64,000 nt of DNA, taken from Diprion similis. Lineage: Eukaryota > Arthropoda > Insecta > Hymenoptera > Diprionidae. The stretch spans positions 868,001 through 932,000 of the forward strand of contig NC_060112.1 in the NCBI RefSeq assembly GCF_021155765.1, read 5' to 3'. This document shows positions 51,601-63,738 of the stretch, one piece after another (the stretch's first letter is position 1; every line of letters begins with the position of its first letter). A program made the translations under genes and the position numbers. The notes beneath the pieces are model-generated. The model ran no database searches. It had not been told where the DNA came from and was given only the letters and a program-made list of their open reading frames with translations.

Positions 51601-54171
51601 TAATTTTTTTTTTTTACAGTGTTGAGAAGGAGGCGTCAAAAAATATCGAGGAAAATGAACGAGAATGTTTTAAAGATGCAATTGTCTCCTCGCGAAGTCT
51701 CAATAAGGGTTTCAGAGAACCACCTTCCATCAAAGCTGTATTGCCACAGGTACAATACGTTTACGAATAAAACTTTTTGGAACAAAAAATAAATGGTCAT
51801 GCGTTACTTGTTTTTCTAATTTATAATTATGGAAAATGCCACTGCTTAGTTTGCAGCCTGCGTGATGGCAACATCGTTTCACGTCGCTGTCGGAATCGCC
51901 ATGGCATATTCTGCAGTTTTAGTTCCACAGCTCGAGGGGCATCCAGAAGACCTTCCCACCACAAAATCTGAAACCTCGTGGATGGGTACGATTCTATATT
52001 TAAACAATTCAAAGGCCGTGCCAATATGCCTTGTATACAATATGTTACAAACAGGAATTAAATTATCACCAGGGGATCGAGACATTAATTACCTCTTATC
52101 GTCCATATAATTGCTTAGGAAAAAAATATTTATCATTTAATTGCGCATAAGAGATTAGATTTCTATCTCATGGCTCTGTATTTGAAACAGCAAATTTAAT
52201 TTGATACAGCTACCGATGTTATCTCACTGTATCGCACCACTTTTACCTTGAGAAATGATTTGAGGTGCTTCGTACGTAATATCGAAAGTACTCAACTAAT
52301 TATTTGTTACAGCCAGCATTGTTGTGCTGAGTGTGCCAATTGGTGCACTGGTTGGCGGATTCTGCACTGAAGCCATTGGTTGTCTGAAAACAATTCAGCT
52401 GGCTGCAATTCCCAGCACCGTTGGCTGGATAATGATTGCGACAGCTACCAATGTTCCAATGATATTGGTGGGTCGAGTCCTAACCGGATCGGCTTCTGCT
52501 ATGGGCACAGCTCCAGCCATGGTTTACATTACTGAAGTTGCTGGACCAGAGTTCAGGGGGTCTCTGCTTGCAGCTGGACCAGGTCTGGCTTCCTTCGGAA
52601 TGGTTCTTTCTTATATTAAGGGTGCATACCTGACTTGGCGTGTTATTGCTTGGATCAGTATTATTTACGCAGCTATACCATTGATATTATTGTTATTTTT
52701 ACCGGAATCTCCTATGTGGCTTATCGCAAAGGGAAGACCCGATGCAGCTAAGAAATCCCTAAAATGGTAAGAAAATTGGAATAAGAATATTGAAAATTGT
52801 TCCTTCTCGCTTAGCAATGAAAGTTTTATAAATATTATAAAGTCTAGCTTTTCTTCTCACTCTGAAATAAGGTGGTCGAATTAAACTTTAGAATCCTTGT
52901 GCAGAAAATATGGAAAGATAGAAAAGATATTCATGCATACAGCGGAAATATGGACTTTCAATTTTTCCTTCCGTTCTAGGATATACAGATTTGCACCAAA
53001 AGTAGGCAAAATCACGGCAGCGGAGGACATGTACAATACAATTTTGAAAGAACATGAAATTAGACTAAGCGAACAACGAAGGAGCAAGCATGGGGGTACC
53101 ATTGCTAAGTTACGTGGCTTCCTCAAACCAACTGGTTGGAAACCAATGCTCATTTTGATACTGCTCTTCCTATTCCAACAGTATTCCGGGATCTATATCA
53201 CTCTGTTCTATGCAGTCACATGGTTTCAGGTTAATATATAAGTTTTATCTTAAACAAGTCTCATCATGAAGCAACATATTTTTGAAAGTACTGCTTTGAC
53301 GTTTTCAGGAAGCCGAGGTAAAGGTGGATCCATACAAAGCGTCGATCTGGGTTGGCTTGACTCGACTCGTTTGTTCAATAGGTAACACTTATTTATTGAG
53401 ACGATTTAAGAGAAGGGTACTATGTATGATATCGTCTTTCGGCATGGCAATTTTTATGCTGATTTCCGGTTATTATACATATTGTATGAAGGTTCAAAAT
53501 GTTGACTTAGGAGACTGGGTGAGTTATTAGTAGTACACAGTTTTTAGCATTGAGCATCTCACAGCCGTTCAAAAAGAATCGGCTCTTTAGGTAAGCAATA
53601 ACATTGTCGAGTACATGTATTCTTTCAGATACCAGTTACCTGTTTGCTGCTTTACGTCGCCACATCCATGATCGGGATGTTGACAATACCATGGACCATG
53701 ACGGCAGAGCTATTCCCAACGGACATCCGGGGTTTAGCTAATTCTATTATTTATTCGATAGGAAATGTTCTGATGTTTGCGGCAGTCCAATCTTACAGAA
53801 GTCTCACCGATTTGGTCGGAGGTAGGCATAGGGTCCACATAGTTGTAAAACGAGATTTCACAAGGTGGATTGAAACCGTAAATGTGATATTATTTCTGCA
53901 ACAATAAACAACTCTCCTTCTTGCAGGATCACATGGTGTCCAATGGTTCTTTACCGCAGTCTCACTGGGTACAGTAGCCTTTGTTTACCTTCTGCTACCA
54001 GAAACTCACGGCAAAAAATTATCAGAGATTGAAGAATACTTTGAAAATAACTTTGTGGCAATCGGTTCACAATCGAAAGTAAAGAAGCGAAGTGGTCACA
54101 AGAACACCAAGGAAGAAGCAAATGCAGCCGTATCTGAACCTCTTAATCCAAAGCCAAAGGATATGGTATAA
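43234..54171 (+). CDS. MFS sugar transporter B, facilitated trehalose transporter (Tret1)-like
   Basis: Predicted 12-helix sugar-porter carrier of the plasma membrane. Coding exons 43234-43253, 51620-51749, 51850-51985, 52313-52766, 52980-53229, 53309-53518, 53629-53821 and 53927-54171 join in phase to 545 aa. Exons 2-8 are certain; the 20-nt exon 1 (MDPYSL) is inferred. An acidic, Glu-rich N-terminus precedes helix 1 (starting FAACVMATSFHVAVG). Motifs: LVGRVLTG in helix 4, YITEVAGPEFRG, LPESPMW (about 225-231), QQYSGIYITLFYA in helix 7, PWTMTAELFP, PETHGKKL (about 489-496), then a short Lys-rich tail. The loop between helices 2 and 3 reads TEAIGCLKT, lacking the usual G-R-R/K. Codon use is AT-rich, unlike transporter A. 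Substrate is not determinable. Confidence 0.87.
44094..44133. repeat. GA microsatellite (about 20 units)
   Basis: Nearly pure GA repeat within the first intron of transporter B. The Ser-Leu-rich minus-strand frame across it is an artefact. Confidence 0.9.
44231..44657. mobile_element. Inverted-repeat element in intron 1 of transporter B
   Basis: Ends GTTGCGGTGT and ACACCGCAAC bound arms 44,231-44,456 and 44,488-44,657. The arms share blocks such as GTAATTTATTACATGATTTA and 'ACATAAGA...CTCATAATAAATTA'; the left arm has about 40 extra bases near its outer end. The minus-strand 109-codon frame inside is built from these AT-rich repeats and is not credited. No target duplication was seen. Confidence 0.6.
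44934..44963. repeat. Poly-C tract (30 C)
   Basis: Longest homopolymer in the window, in intron 1 of transporter B. The proline run in the overlapping plus frame is an artefact. Confidence 0.9.
45529..45662. repeat. Perfect 38-bp inverted repeat flanking a (TA)n tract
   Basis: Bases 45,529-45,566 and 45,625-45,662 are exact reverse complements and include GAATCGATAGCGTTCGATTG on the right arm. Between them lies about 58 nt of TA repeat, itself self-complementary, so the whole 134 bp can extrude as a cruciform. It lies in intron 1 of transporter B. Confidence 0.85.
46007..46630 (+). mobile_element. Mariner-like transposon relic with long terminal inverted repeats
   Basis: Arms of about 170-177 bp (46,007-46,183 and 46,461-46,630) share blocks such as AGGCATTCTCAAAATTTACG and CGATTTCACACCACTCTGTTC. 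Between them the plus strand keeps the C-terminus of a mariner-family transposase: WGYLKEDVY-type sequence (here CGYLKEDVYEDAPTTQESM), IRNACRDIERDVLQR, and in another frame IDTCIELEGRHFEHVLD before a stop. The catalytic DDD/DDE part is absent and the frame is broken, so this is inactive. Confidence 0.65.
46680..46875. mobile_element. Transposon-terminus-like fragment (inverted orientation)
   Basis: Ends GCGGCACCCTGTATAATCAC; its complement (TATACAGGGTGCCGCATTT) resembles the terminus at 33,492, and both share an internal AGACAAAAGTT block. It abuts the mariner relic and may be a separate insertion. Confidence 0.35.
46876..51619 (+). other. Remaining part of intron 1 of transporter B
   Basis: No exon of another gene is supported on either strand. 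Short frames (for example 50,353-50,063 minus) lack domains. It ends in a T-rich tract and TTTACAG acceptor at 51,613-51,619. Confidence 0.45.
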
Positions 54172-54419
54172 TGTGTATTATAAATTCGACTGTAGGATAT
54201 GGTCGTGTAGAGTATATTTCGAAAATTTATGCAAGTGACTCGTATAACAATAATATCAGCGATAACACCATGAACTTTATTCAACAGCTGTCTAGCCCAG
54301 AATATTTGAAATCACGTTTACGAATCTTACGTATTAATTTAAATTGTTACTTCGTAGAGTTTGATTTTATACTCGACCTAAGGTACGATAAGTCTTACCT
54401 CAGATAAATCTAATTGTAT

Positions 54420-54425
54420 AATAAA
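54420..54425 (+). terminator. Candidate polyadenylation signal for transporter B
   Basis: AATAAA about 250 nt after the stop codon at 54,171, followed by the T/G-containing stretch ATGTTTGTACTTAG. Confidence 0.4.
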
Positions 54426-56462
54426 ATGTTTGTACTTAGTGGCGAGAAAATGACAAAGAGTTTGTTGGCCGTATATCCATTTTGATATTAGTGAAAAACA
54501 ATTTACTTCAGGATTTCTTTGAATGAATATTCCTACATCATCGCATGTCATTGCAATAACAAAGCTAAGAGGTGGACAAGCTATTGTAAACACAGTCCAA
54601 ACAAATTCAAACAAAGGCAATTAGCGTCGTAAGATGCTAAGCATATTTCATATATGTACACATACATTTATGTATGTATACATATCTGTATGTATGTATA
54701 AATATTTATTGTGTATAGATGCTTAAGTATTTGACAAACTATTCATTGACTAGAAATTAAAATTCGTCTTTCCAGTGCACACTACACCTGTTATTCATCA
54801 TTTACTTATAACTTATAATTTATAACATCTCCGGGCACATATTTGAACATAAACCCGGTTTGACCTCCTTCCTACTGAAGTCTTACTCGATTTTCTAGTA
54901 ACAGCAGTTTAAAGATATACTGCGTCAATAGCAAGAATGGTGCCTTTACTACACGTAATTCAAATCTATTTATAATATTGAAACGCGAAAGTAGCACTAG
55001 TTGTTACATAGTTGAAAATGACACGAAAATGGTGTATTAAAAAAATTAATTATTGTAACATGAATTTAAATAAATGTGATATATATTAACGTTTGTGTAG
55101 TTTCAAGTCAAAAACTATGCTGCCGCTCGGAATATTAAATATACTGTCGAGGCAGATTACGATATCCGATCCGATGGAAATGATTGCTTATCATTTCCAA
55201 ATGAGATTCTAATAAATTTATTACGTGATTGATCATCGAACTGATACTATACAAATCAGGTAAGTATGTCAACATACGTGCATCAATGCACAGTTAATGT
55301 AACATTAATGAGTATAATTTAACATTCGTTTACAGACACAGCGATACTTTTTAATTTCGTTCATTTATTACGTCATACTTATTCATCGATGTATACAATA
55401 CGAAATTTGAAATATAATTTATATGAATAGTTTAACAAAGAGAGACAGATCCTAAAGGCACATCAACACTGCAGTTTACTTTCTAAAGCGTTGGGTAATA
55501 TCAGTTCAGTTATATTGCAATATCTAATTTATATGACCATCAAGTAAAACAAAAAATTTGAGATACGTAATTGTTAAGTCAAATTGGCAAAATGAATACT
55601 ATACTTTGTAGCAAAAACAGAACCACTGTTTAAACCGAGAACTTAAACTTTGCCTATTACAATTTCTCAAGTATACTTAAGTTTATTATTCTGTGAATCA
55701 TTGCCTAAGATACTGTTGAAGAATAACAAAACGCCTTAGAAATTTTTAAACTGTTTTAAAATTTAATCTCTATTTATAATATGTAAAAACACTCAACAGT
55801 CCATTATATTTAATATAATAATGCATATGTATAATATAACTATAATCTTTTCGTTTAAAATTTCGTTAACATTAATTATTCATTGATTACTAGTAGGTAT
55901 CTGATAGTTGGTTCCAAACAGTACCTGAACTCAGCAAAGAAGTTGAATTTAGTCCATTACAGGCAGATCTCCTTTGCGAACTTTACAATTTTCACGCATT
56001 TAAATTATCAGCCTTGTATAAGAATAGAAATAAAATATGACGATATGAGCAACAATGACAGAATTTACAAAATCGATTATTGAAAATAAAGCATAATGTG
56101 TATTACGTTTAAACAATACAGATCCAACTGTAATGAATTTAATCATGAGTGACAACTTCGTAACAACTCGAGATATTCTATCGTACATTGTTACAAGTAC
56201 TTTGGCATAAACCGTGTATCTAATATAATTACACAATCAAACAAGTAATGTCCCAGGTACATTTTCCTGAATCACCTGGCATCCCACATGTTGTATATTA
56301 TATAATCTCTATGACTACAAATGACTAGTGTGTAAAAAAAAACAAAGTTAAAGACTTTAGAAATTCGAGCAATTAGCTGATAAAACTAAACCAATATCAA
56401 ATTTTAAACGATAAATTACATAGTCATTTTATGTCGTTCTTAACTATCAGTGTTTTTCGGGT
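54426..56462. other. Spacer between convergent transporter B and HPS3 genes
   Basis: Very AT-rich. No exon with recognisable similarity on either strand; the region around 54,655-54,710 is rich in TATG/TACA repeats. Confidence 0.45.
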
Positions 56463-56468
56463 TTTATT
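56463..56468 (-). terminator. Candidate polyadenylation signal for HPS3
   Basis: AATAAA on the minus strand about 260 nt beyond the HPS3 stop at 56,729. Confidence 0.35.
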
Positions 56469-56728
56469 TCCCCGATATAAGCAACATGTTTTTTATACTC
56501 AGAAGTTATACAAGGTATGTGAGCTATGATCAATTTGTGTTTCGACGTACAGAAGTACGATAGCTCGGAAGAAAAACAAAATTCAGTATACTAAATTTGT
56601 ATCCTAATAACAACCTAATGCACATACTCTGCACTGTGCAAATGAATTTCCAACGAGGACAGAATTCTTTTTTAAAACTTCAGACAATGTGCAAGCAGAG
56701 TAAAATTCGGAATTTGCTACTTACAGTT

Positions 56729-59700
56729 TTATAATGTAGCTAATTTAGCTAATAATTGATGGCCTGTTGTAACAATCATCGATTTCACAAGGTCGGCACC
56801 ATCTGTTCGCCAACAAGCATATTTGTATCGTTTGTATGCTGCTTCATCCTCGTTTGGTAGAACTCGGCAGAATTCATCCAAAGGTAACGTTTGTGCCAAA
56901 TACGTGACTGTGTCTGCAGAAATAACAAATGGATGATCGACATGAAGTCAGTATAGGATGTGTGGTAGATGTACGTGTAGCATAAGTAAGTACAGTATAG
57001 TACGAGGATCCCGAGCCCTCAAAGTACTGTGCGAACAGCCTCCGCAGTGTGTCAACATAGACGGAAATAAATAGCACATAACAAACTCACTCCAGGATTT
57101 ATTAATCATATACCCTGAAAGATCCTACCCACCCCAATAGTCTAAAAATAATAATAGCAAGATTACAAGAGGATAGGTATCTGATACTGATTCAATTTTC
57201 TTGATTTATGTATGCTACGAGATATTTTACCTTTCATGATTTGATCAAAGAAGCACCGTAGAGATTCCTGGCCCTCGTCCAACATTGAGATTTCATTTTG
57301 CAGCAATTGAATCAAACATTTCCACTCAGTTTCCTTGGTATATTTGTCCTGTGGATTGAAAGTAATGAGATTGAAAATAAAAGTTCATCACATCAGAGTA
57401 TTAGATTATTATTTTCAATTGCTTTCGCCTCTAGAACAGACGAAATGAAATAGAGTTTGAGAAGTGATATCATTTTTGAATGGTTTTCATAATTTGAGCT
57501 AACCTTTGCATACTGTAATACAGCCTGTGGATATTCTACCATAAGCATCCGTGTAACTATCTCACTGTCCGTTATGCATAGTGATTTCAATGCAAGAAAA
57601 CCCTCGATTTCTTGAGTCTCCAAAAATTGTTTTACTTCTCGTATGCATTCAGAAGGTAGGTATCCGCTGGCCAACAAGGCTTGCAGTTTTGGTACTTCGC
57701 TACGAATTGATTTGGTTACATCATGCGTATTGTTTATTTCTTCATGATGCTGTGCTCTTTTATACTCTGTGGAGTAGGGGGGTAATTTATTAAGATACAA
57801 AGGCCGATGATTGGCGAAAAGGTACACTTCCTCTTCATTTTGATGACAATCTTTAATGTTTTCTACTGTTTTGTATACTTTTGACTGTGTCAGATTGCCT
57901 AGATATGATCTCACCAGGATTCGGAAAGCTTTTGCAATTGCGAAATCGTTCGCAGTTTCCGTTAGCGAACAGCAAGACCGATCCAGTGATTTATCACTGT
58001 AAAAACATTGAAGGTATGTTTCTATGAAGAACTGCAATGCCGCTGCCGCATCATGACCATCTCTCCCAACTCTGGATGGTAAATACTCTAAAAAGACTTG
58101 CAAAACTTGTTGCAACGTTAGAATACCATCATTGATAAGCTGAGTCAGAACCTCAGCGAATATCCGCGTTTTCAGTTGCATCAAAATACCGGAAAACTCC
58201 GAGAAGGTCGGCAGAGCTCGGCTGCGTTTTTTCAAAGCAGTTGAATCGAACATAAGCTGCCAATGCTCGAGAACTATCTTCTCAATAAAAACCTCTGATA
58301 TTGGTCTTAATACTTCCTTGGCTTCTTCTTGTTTCTCTGACTGCAGGTACAACAGCACAGTTGCCAATCTTGTGCAGTCGCTAGGTACGTGTTTCAATAA
58401 AACATTAATCAATTTGTCAGTTGCGTATTCTCTCAATATGGAACTTCTCAGTATCAAACTTGACAATTCTTCGACACTTTCTGAACTTAATATGTCGACT
58501 ACATTGTGAGTTTGGAAAAGGGCATCTGCTTCAGATCCGTTTTTCATGTTTGCTAAGTTTTCACTCAGATATCTGACCAGACCAGGAGCATTGGCTGCTG
58601 ATTTCCTGGAAATTATCTCTGCGGTTTTGATCTGTGACATTCTGTAGTAAGGAATACTCAATTCCCATTCTGTTTGTAGATCAGAATTGATGTAGAAATC
58701 CCCCAACAAGGCGCACGACTGGCTGTATAAGTTCTCTAGTCTAGAATCTGGCACATCTTGACCAATATTCGAAGTATCCGTAATGGATGTACCAGTGAGT
58801 CGTTTAACTTCTTTAGACAATCGCAGAATGGTGTGTGCTTCGCCGAGGAGGTGCCTGTACGTAATTGGGCTCGAGTTTTTGTGGTGTTTAGCAGTGTTTA
58901 AAAAATCAAAGTACAAATTTTCAGTGCTTGGTAAATTCAAACAGTACAAAGTCCAGGAGTTTTCTGCTTTGGCTAGAAGAACAAGATAACTACTGGTATA
59001 CAATAAGTTTTGCATTCCCAAAAACGGGTGCAGGCCAATTAGGCAGACGGGCTCCGATACGCTGGGACATGAAATTTTGTAGTTATCGATGTAGTTTAAA
59101 CTTCTAGCTATGTGATGGGACAACCGTAGAGTGTAGGACTCCAGTCCAGCTTCGGTGAGTGCGTGAAGGACGGTGTTTTCCAGAGCAATGTGACGAACGG
59201 GTGCAGTGAATGGATAGGTCGTCAAGCAAGTTGGGTTGGATTCCTCACAGTTTGTTGCCGCAAAGTGGTAGACATATCCCTCTTGAGTGGTACAGATGAT
59301 GCATGTAATACCATGAAGATATTTAAACTTATCGGACCTCAGTATCGACTTCTTTAAGCAGAGACTGTTGCACTCTCTTTTCAGATACAGAGGTTTTAGT
59401 TCGAGACAGGTAAATATCTCTGACTCTCCATCATAGTTCGAGTCTTTGGTCTGGTTCGATATTTTTATACGGAGTAAATTTCTAACTGCATAATTTTCTG
59501 ACCAACCGTCGTCCGGAGACGTTGTTTGTATGACAACATCCATGTCGCTTGGATTCAATATAAACGGATTCAAGGTGTGCCCGGGACTTGCTCTCTCCAA
59601 GCTTATAGATGGTAGATTAATGGTAAATGGAAGTGAATTTGTTTCCACGATGCCACATGATGCTAGCCTTTGTAATTCATTATGTTCATTGCACACCAAT

Positions 59701-60743
59701 CTTTCCCAATCTATGTACGGGTTGGAAATAATCTTGGATCGTAGCTTGTTAGAACCCAGTCGAGAGCGGAGTATTTTATTATTATTCAAGTTCTGGTCTA
59801 GGTTCACTTTTGTGCTTTCGTGAGGGGATAACTTTGATGTAGAATCGTTAATTACCAGAGAATTCAGATCGAGGCTAACAGCCCCAGATTGTTCATGCCC
59901 TTTATGAATAGCTTTGAAATTTAAATTCTCAATTGAACGGGGAGATGAATCCTGCTGTCCGGAACTCCATGTCTTCTCGGTTTTATCCAGTGAAGAAAAG
60001 TTTGTAGATATCGAAGTTTTGTCAACCGAAGATGAATTGGTTGAAGCGACAGAACTGAGCTGATCAATGTCGTCGTACATTGGATTGGTTAGGCGAAAGG
60101 CAAGGAAATGCGTTGAATTCAATATGCAAATAAAATCCTCTGTAATCTCCATTCGAGTAGGAGAGAAACTGAAGGCCAGAGACCAGGGCCTTGCCTCAAA
60201 ATCTATAAACTTTAATTTAGAAGTTTGCTGAGTCTCTATCCTAAACTCATGCAGAATAGCGCTGGAGCCGATTGCAACAAGTAGGTTTCCTGTCGTCTGA
60301 CAGCATGCTATAACAGTTGGCTGACCGTTAAGAGGCAATTCTATCATCTCCAGACTATTCATAGGACGGTTTAAGCTCGGCGTTACTCTGCCTGCTATTC
60401 TTGCTCGCATGGCATGTCCCTGACTTTCTACCAGTGCCCAATTAACGTAAACTCTTACAAAGTAGCTAGTCGTAAGACCATCTCTTGATACTTTCGACTC
60501 CAGGGTTGCGACGTAATCACCCGTTGTGCAGTGGAGGATTTGACATACCAAATCGACAGTTGGAAATACTGTGAGAAGTTTCAAATCAGATGATTTGAGA
60601 TCGTGAACTTCGACGGAATGGGTCGGTAAAGCCAACAACAACAATTCTCCGTGAAGATTACATGCTACACACGACGCAGTGGGCTCTTCTATTGTGGCCA
60701 CATTCTGGCCCAAAAAATTATGCACTGGAATCACACGCACCAT
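56729..60743 (-). CDS. HPS3: HPS3, BLOC-2 complex subunit (Hermansky-Pudlak syndrome 3 homologue)
   Basis: BLOC-2 (with HPS5 and HPS6) directs cargo to lysosome-related organelles such as pigment granules. Exons 60743-57504, 57348-57231 and 56913-56729 join in phase to 1,180 aa; the vertebrate protein is about 1,000. Similarity is clearest in the N-terminal propeller-like part: HNFLGQNV (residues 8-15), GDYVATLESK, YVNWALVESQG, MIELPL, CCQTTGNLLVAIGS and KLKFIDFEARPW. Residues of about 225-345 form a Ser/Thr/Asn-rich linker absent from the vertebrate protein and account for much of the extra length. The C-terminal half is helical, ending in exon 3 (DEFCRVLPNEDEAAYKRYKY...). Most coding sequence is one 3.2-kb exon. 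The start has context AAAAATGG, and an acceptor-like TTTTCCCAG just upstream suggests a 5' untranslated intron. Confidence 0.9.
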
Positions 60744-63738
60744 TTTTAGTTCGTATGTGTTAATTGTTCCTGGGAAAAGACTTTAGTTGATTTTGAATTA
60801 CACTAAGCGTACTGTTTTTATACAGAGAAGATTGAGTGGATGGATTAAAAACTGGCCTTTGGGTGTGACTGAGCTCTTTTTTCGTTGTGGTGCGTCAGGT
60901 GTATTATTAATTACTCGTGAGCACGGCTTGCATGACGTACAGAATTGGGAAGGGCTCAAACATCAGCTGAACTGACATCCGTGTAGTCCTTTTTCGGATT
61001 TCTTTTTTTCTAACTTCACAAGGTTAGGTTACCAGTTATTCTCCACAAAGAGGAGATTGCAGTTCATCACGCTGAACTGAACACATGCCGTAAGGAATGC
61101 AGTTTTAAAGATACAAACAGGGAGATCAGAATCAAAATAATTTCCCATGCTGTTATCATCGAGCTGTCAAGTGACGGATGATTCTAAACATGGACTGAGG
61201 CGAACGGGAAACTCTAGAATTGGACATCAACTAATGATAAAGCAAAACTATCGCATGCGACGTTATCGTTAGAGCCCGAATAAACCGCATTCTACTGGCG
61301 GGAATGAATTTGAACATCCCGCACGGTTACTTGTAGCGTTGACTGAAGAATATATGTAGTTTTTTATGAGTTAATATAAATAAAGAGCAAATATAAGCCG
61401 TAACAACTTTTATGCATAGAAATAATAACCCTCGTTAGATGCATTTTCGGCTTTTGAATTAAACAAACGGGACACAGCCTGTTTATAGAATTGAACGAAT
61501 GCGAGGACAATACAGCGGTATTTCTGGCTTTAACTGAAATTTAGTTTTTTTTTTTTGCTATTTCCGACAGTATACCAATATATCACCAAAACCTACGAGT
61601 GGTTATTAAATTACGAGAAAATTACTCGTGTAAGCTTATAAATAATACATAAATTGTATGTTTTTGGCGTAGCTGAATCATAATCTGGTCATATTTTGAA
61701 ACAAATGTAAATCTCTGTTAACTTACAATGATTCTGGTTTTGATAGCTTACAGAATGGCATATAGAACAATTAATGGGAAGGTTTACTTTTCAAATATAC
61801 TCTACGGGTATGTGCGATGTAGAAGATTATTCGAAAACAGATAAAAGCTTTCGATTTGTACACAAACCTTTTTCGAACTGCACATACAATTTGAATATTG
61901 TAAAATGTTTCCTTCAATGATCCACAGATTATGAAGTTTAGGAGCGGACGGATGGGCAAGGATATTTGACCTGCAATCTTTTAAGTTCCGGGTATTACGG
62001 GGGTAATTCAGCTTCTGTTGCTAACTGTCTCAGCATGGAGAGGGCCGAAGGTAGATGTAACGGTCGTGTATGCCAATGCTGAAATGCGACATATGTTGAA
62101 TTGTGGAACAAACGTTTTGGCAACTGAGCGCTAATTTCATAGAAATAAATTGGACAAAACGGACCCAAATATTCCACTAAATACATAATTTATATTCAAC
62201 TGCCGCAATATCTTTGATCATCTCTAATTGATTAAAATTTTATGCCAAGAACTGCTCGGATATTTAAGTAATGGAATATCATCTTGTTTATTCTTATCCA
62301 TACTTTCGCAAAAGATGCGGCGAGGACCACTCAAATGTTCACTTAACATTGTACATTTTGAATGAACGACAATCTACCATTATGACATTTATTTCATTTA
62401 ATTCATTTGCTGGTTGGTGTTTCCATTCATGAATTATATGACTCTGTTTTTTAAATATTTTGAAAGATTAGAGTTGCCATCTTAGCTGGTATTTATACCA
62501 ACCTTTTTTATTATACACACATTTTCCAGGGTGGACAATGTGTAAATTTATCACTGATTGCCGCAGGATGATTGGGTATGAATGATTCGGGAAGATATCG
62601 GGATCAATGTAGGGATTTCCAAATACCACTGTGAAAAAACCCTATGAAATTTGTGTGCCATTTTAGATGCTAAAAAGTAAAAAATGCACATTATAATTAC
62701 GTGTAACCAATTGGGTATGGCGCAGTTGAGAAATCACGTGCAATGGCTTTTCTATAATTTATAGATATTTACTCCAATGTGCCATTACATTGTTATCCTG
62801 ACGTGACAAATGATATTCATTTACTGTCAGGTTTTACTTACGATAATTAATTACAGGATTTACAGTTAAAAAAATACCCACTAGTCAAAGAAATACACAA
62901 AATTTCTAAACTCGAATTGACCTTTGTGTTACCATCGAATGTTCCGATTCAATTATGTGATACTAATCAAAATTAAAGAAGTCGAAGACAGAAAATAACA
63001 ATTCCAGTAGGTAGTATCTCTAGGAATAGAGAAAAATCACATCCTTGATCACCATCTACCTTTTCACTTATCACATAATGATGTGTTTCATATTCACTTA
63101 TCGCTGTACTTCAACAAAGAATTTAATTTTACATCGGATGTTTGTTTTGTCCTGGAACAGATTTCGTATGACTCTAATTTACATTTTAACACCTCAGAAT
63201 ATGGCCACGCTAGTACAAATTAAGATGATAGGTCAAATGTCATGTGAGTCATTGGTCAGCCCTACTTGATAAATTTGCACTTTGTTCAAAGTATAAGTCC
63301 GAACTGTGACGAATGCCTTCATCCGAGATAAAGTAAAGTGTAATGGGAAATAGTAAATTAGAAAATGAAGGCTTTGAAAAAATAGAACAGATATTAATAT
63401 GAAATATGTAACAAAAAAGTGCTGGATTCCGAGAGATATTATAGTGGTTTTAAAACGATTTCTAGACACATCTCAATAAAATTATTCCTACGAATATACT
63501 TGTCAATATCGATAGATATATTTCAATACAAGCACTTGATCGTCTTCAATGTTCAAATATAAAACCTTCAAGCGGATAAGTTTTCAAGTATACATATTAC
63601 TAGCTACTGACCCTAGAAAGTATATGTCTTTGTAGTATTCCGACGTAATTGGTATCCAATACACATTTCCGTATTGTACTCTTAGCGCTCATGATCTCTC
63701 ACAACAGCAGTAGCACATAAAATAACCATCTGTAAGGA
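60744..63738. other. Gene-free spacer upstream of HPS3
   Basis: Holds the HPS3 5' flank and the 3' flank of the next gene. No exon was recognised. A short perfect repeat GCGGGA/TCCCGC near 61,299-61,322 can form a small hairpin. Confidence 0.45.

Noticed and set aside
51654-51749. ATG at about 51,655 as the start of transporter B
   Set aside because: It is in the wrong frame for the downstream exons; the frame that joins to helix 1 has no ATG in this exon.
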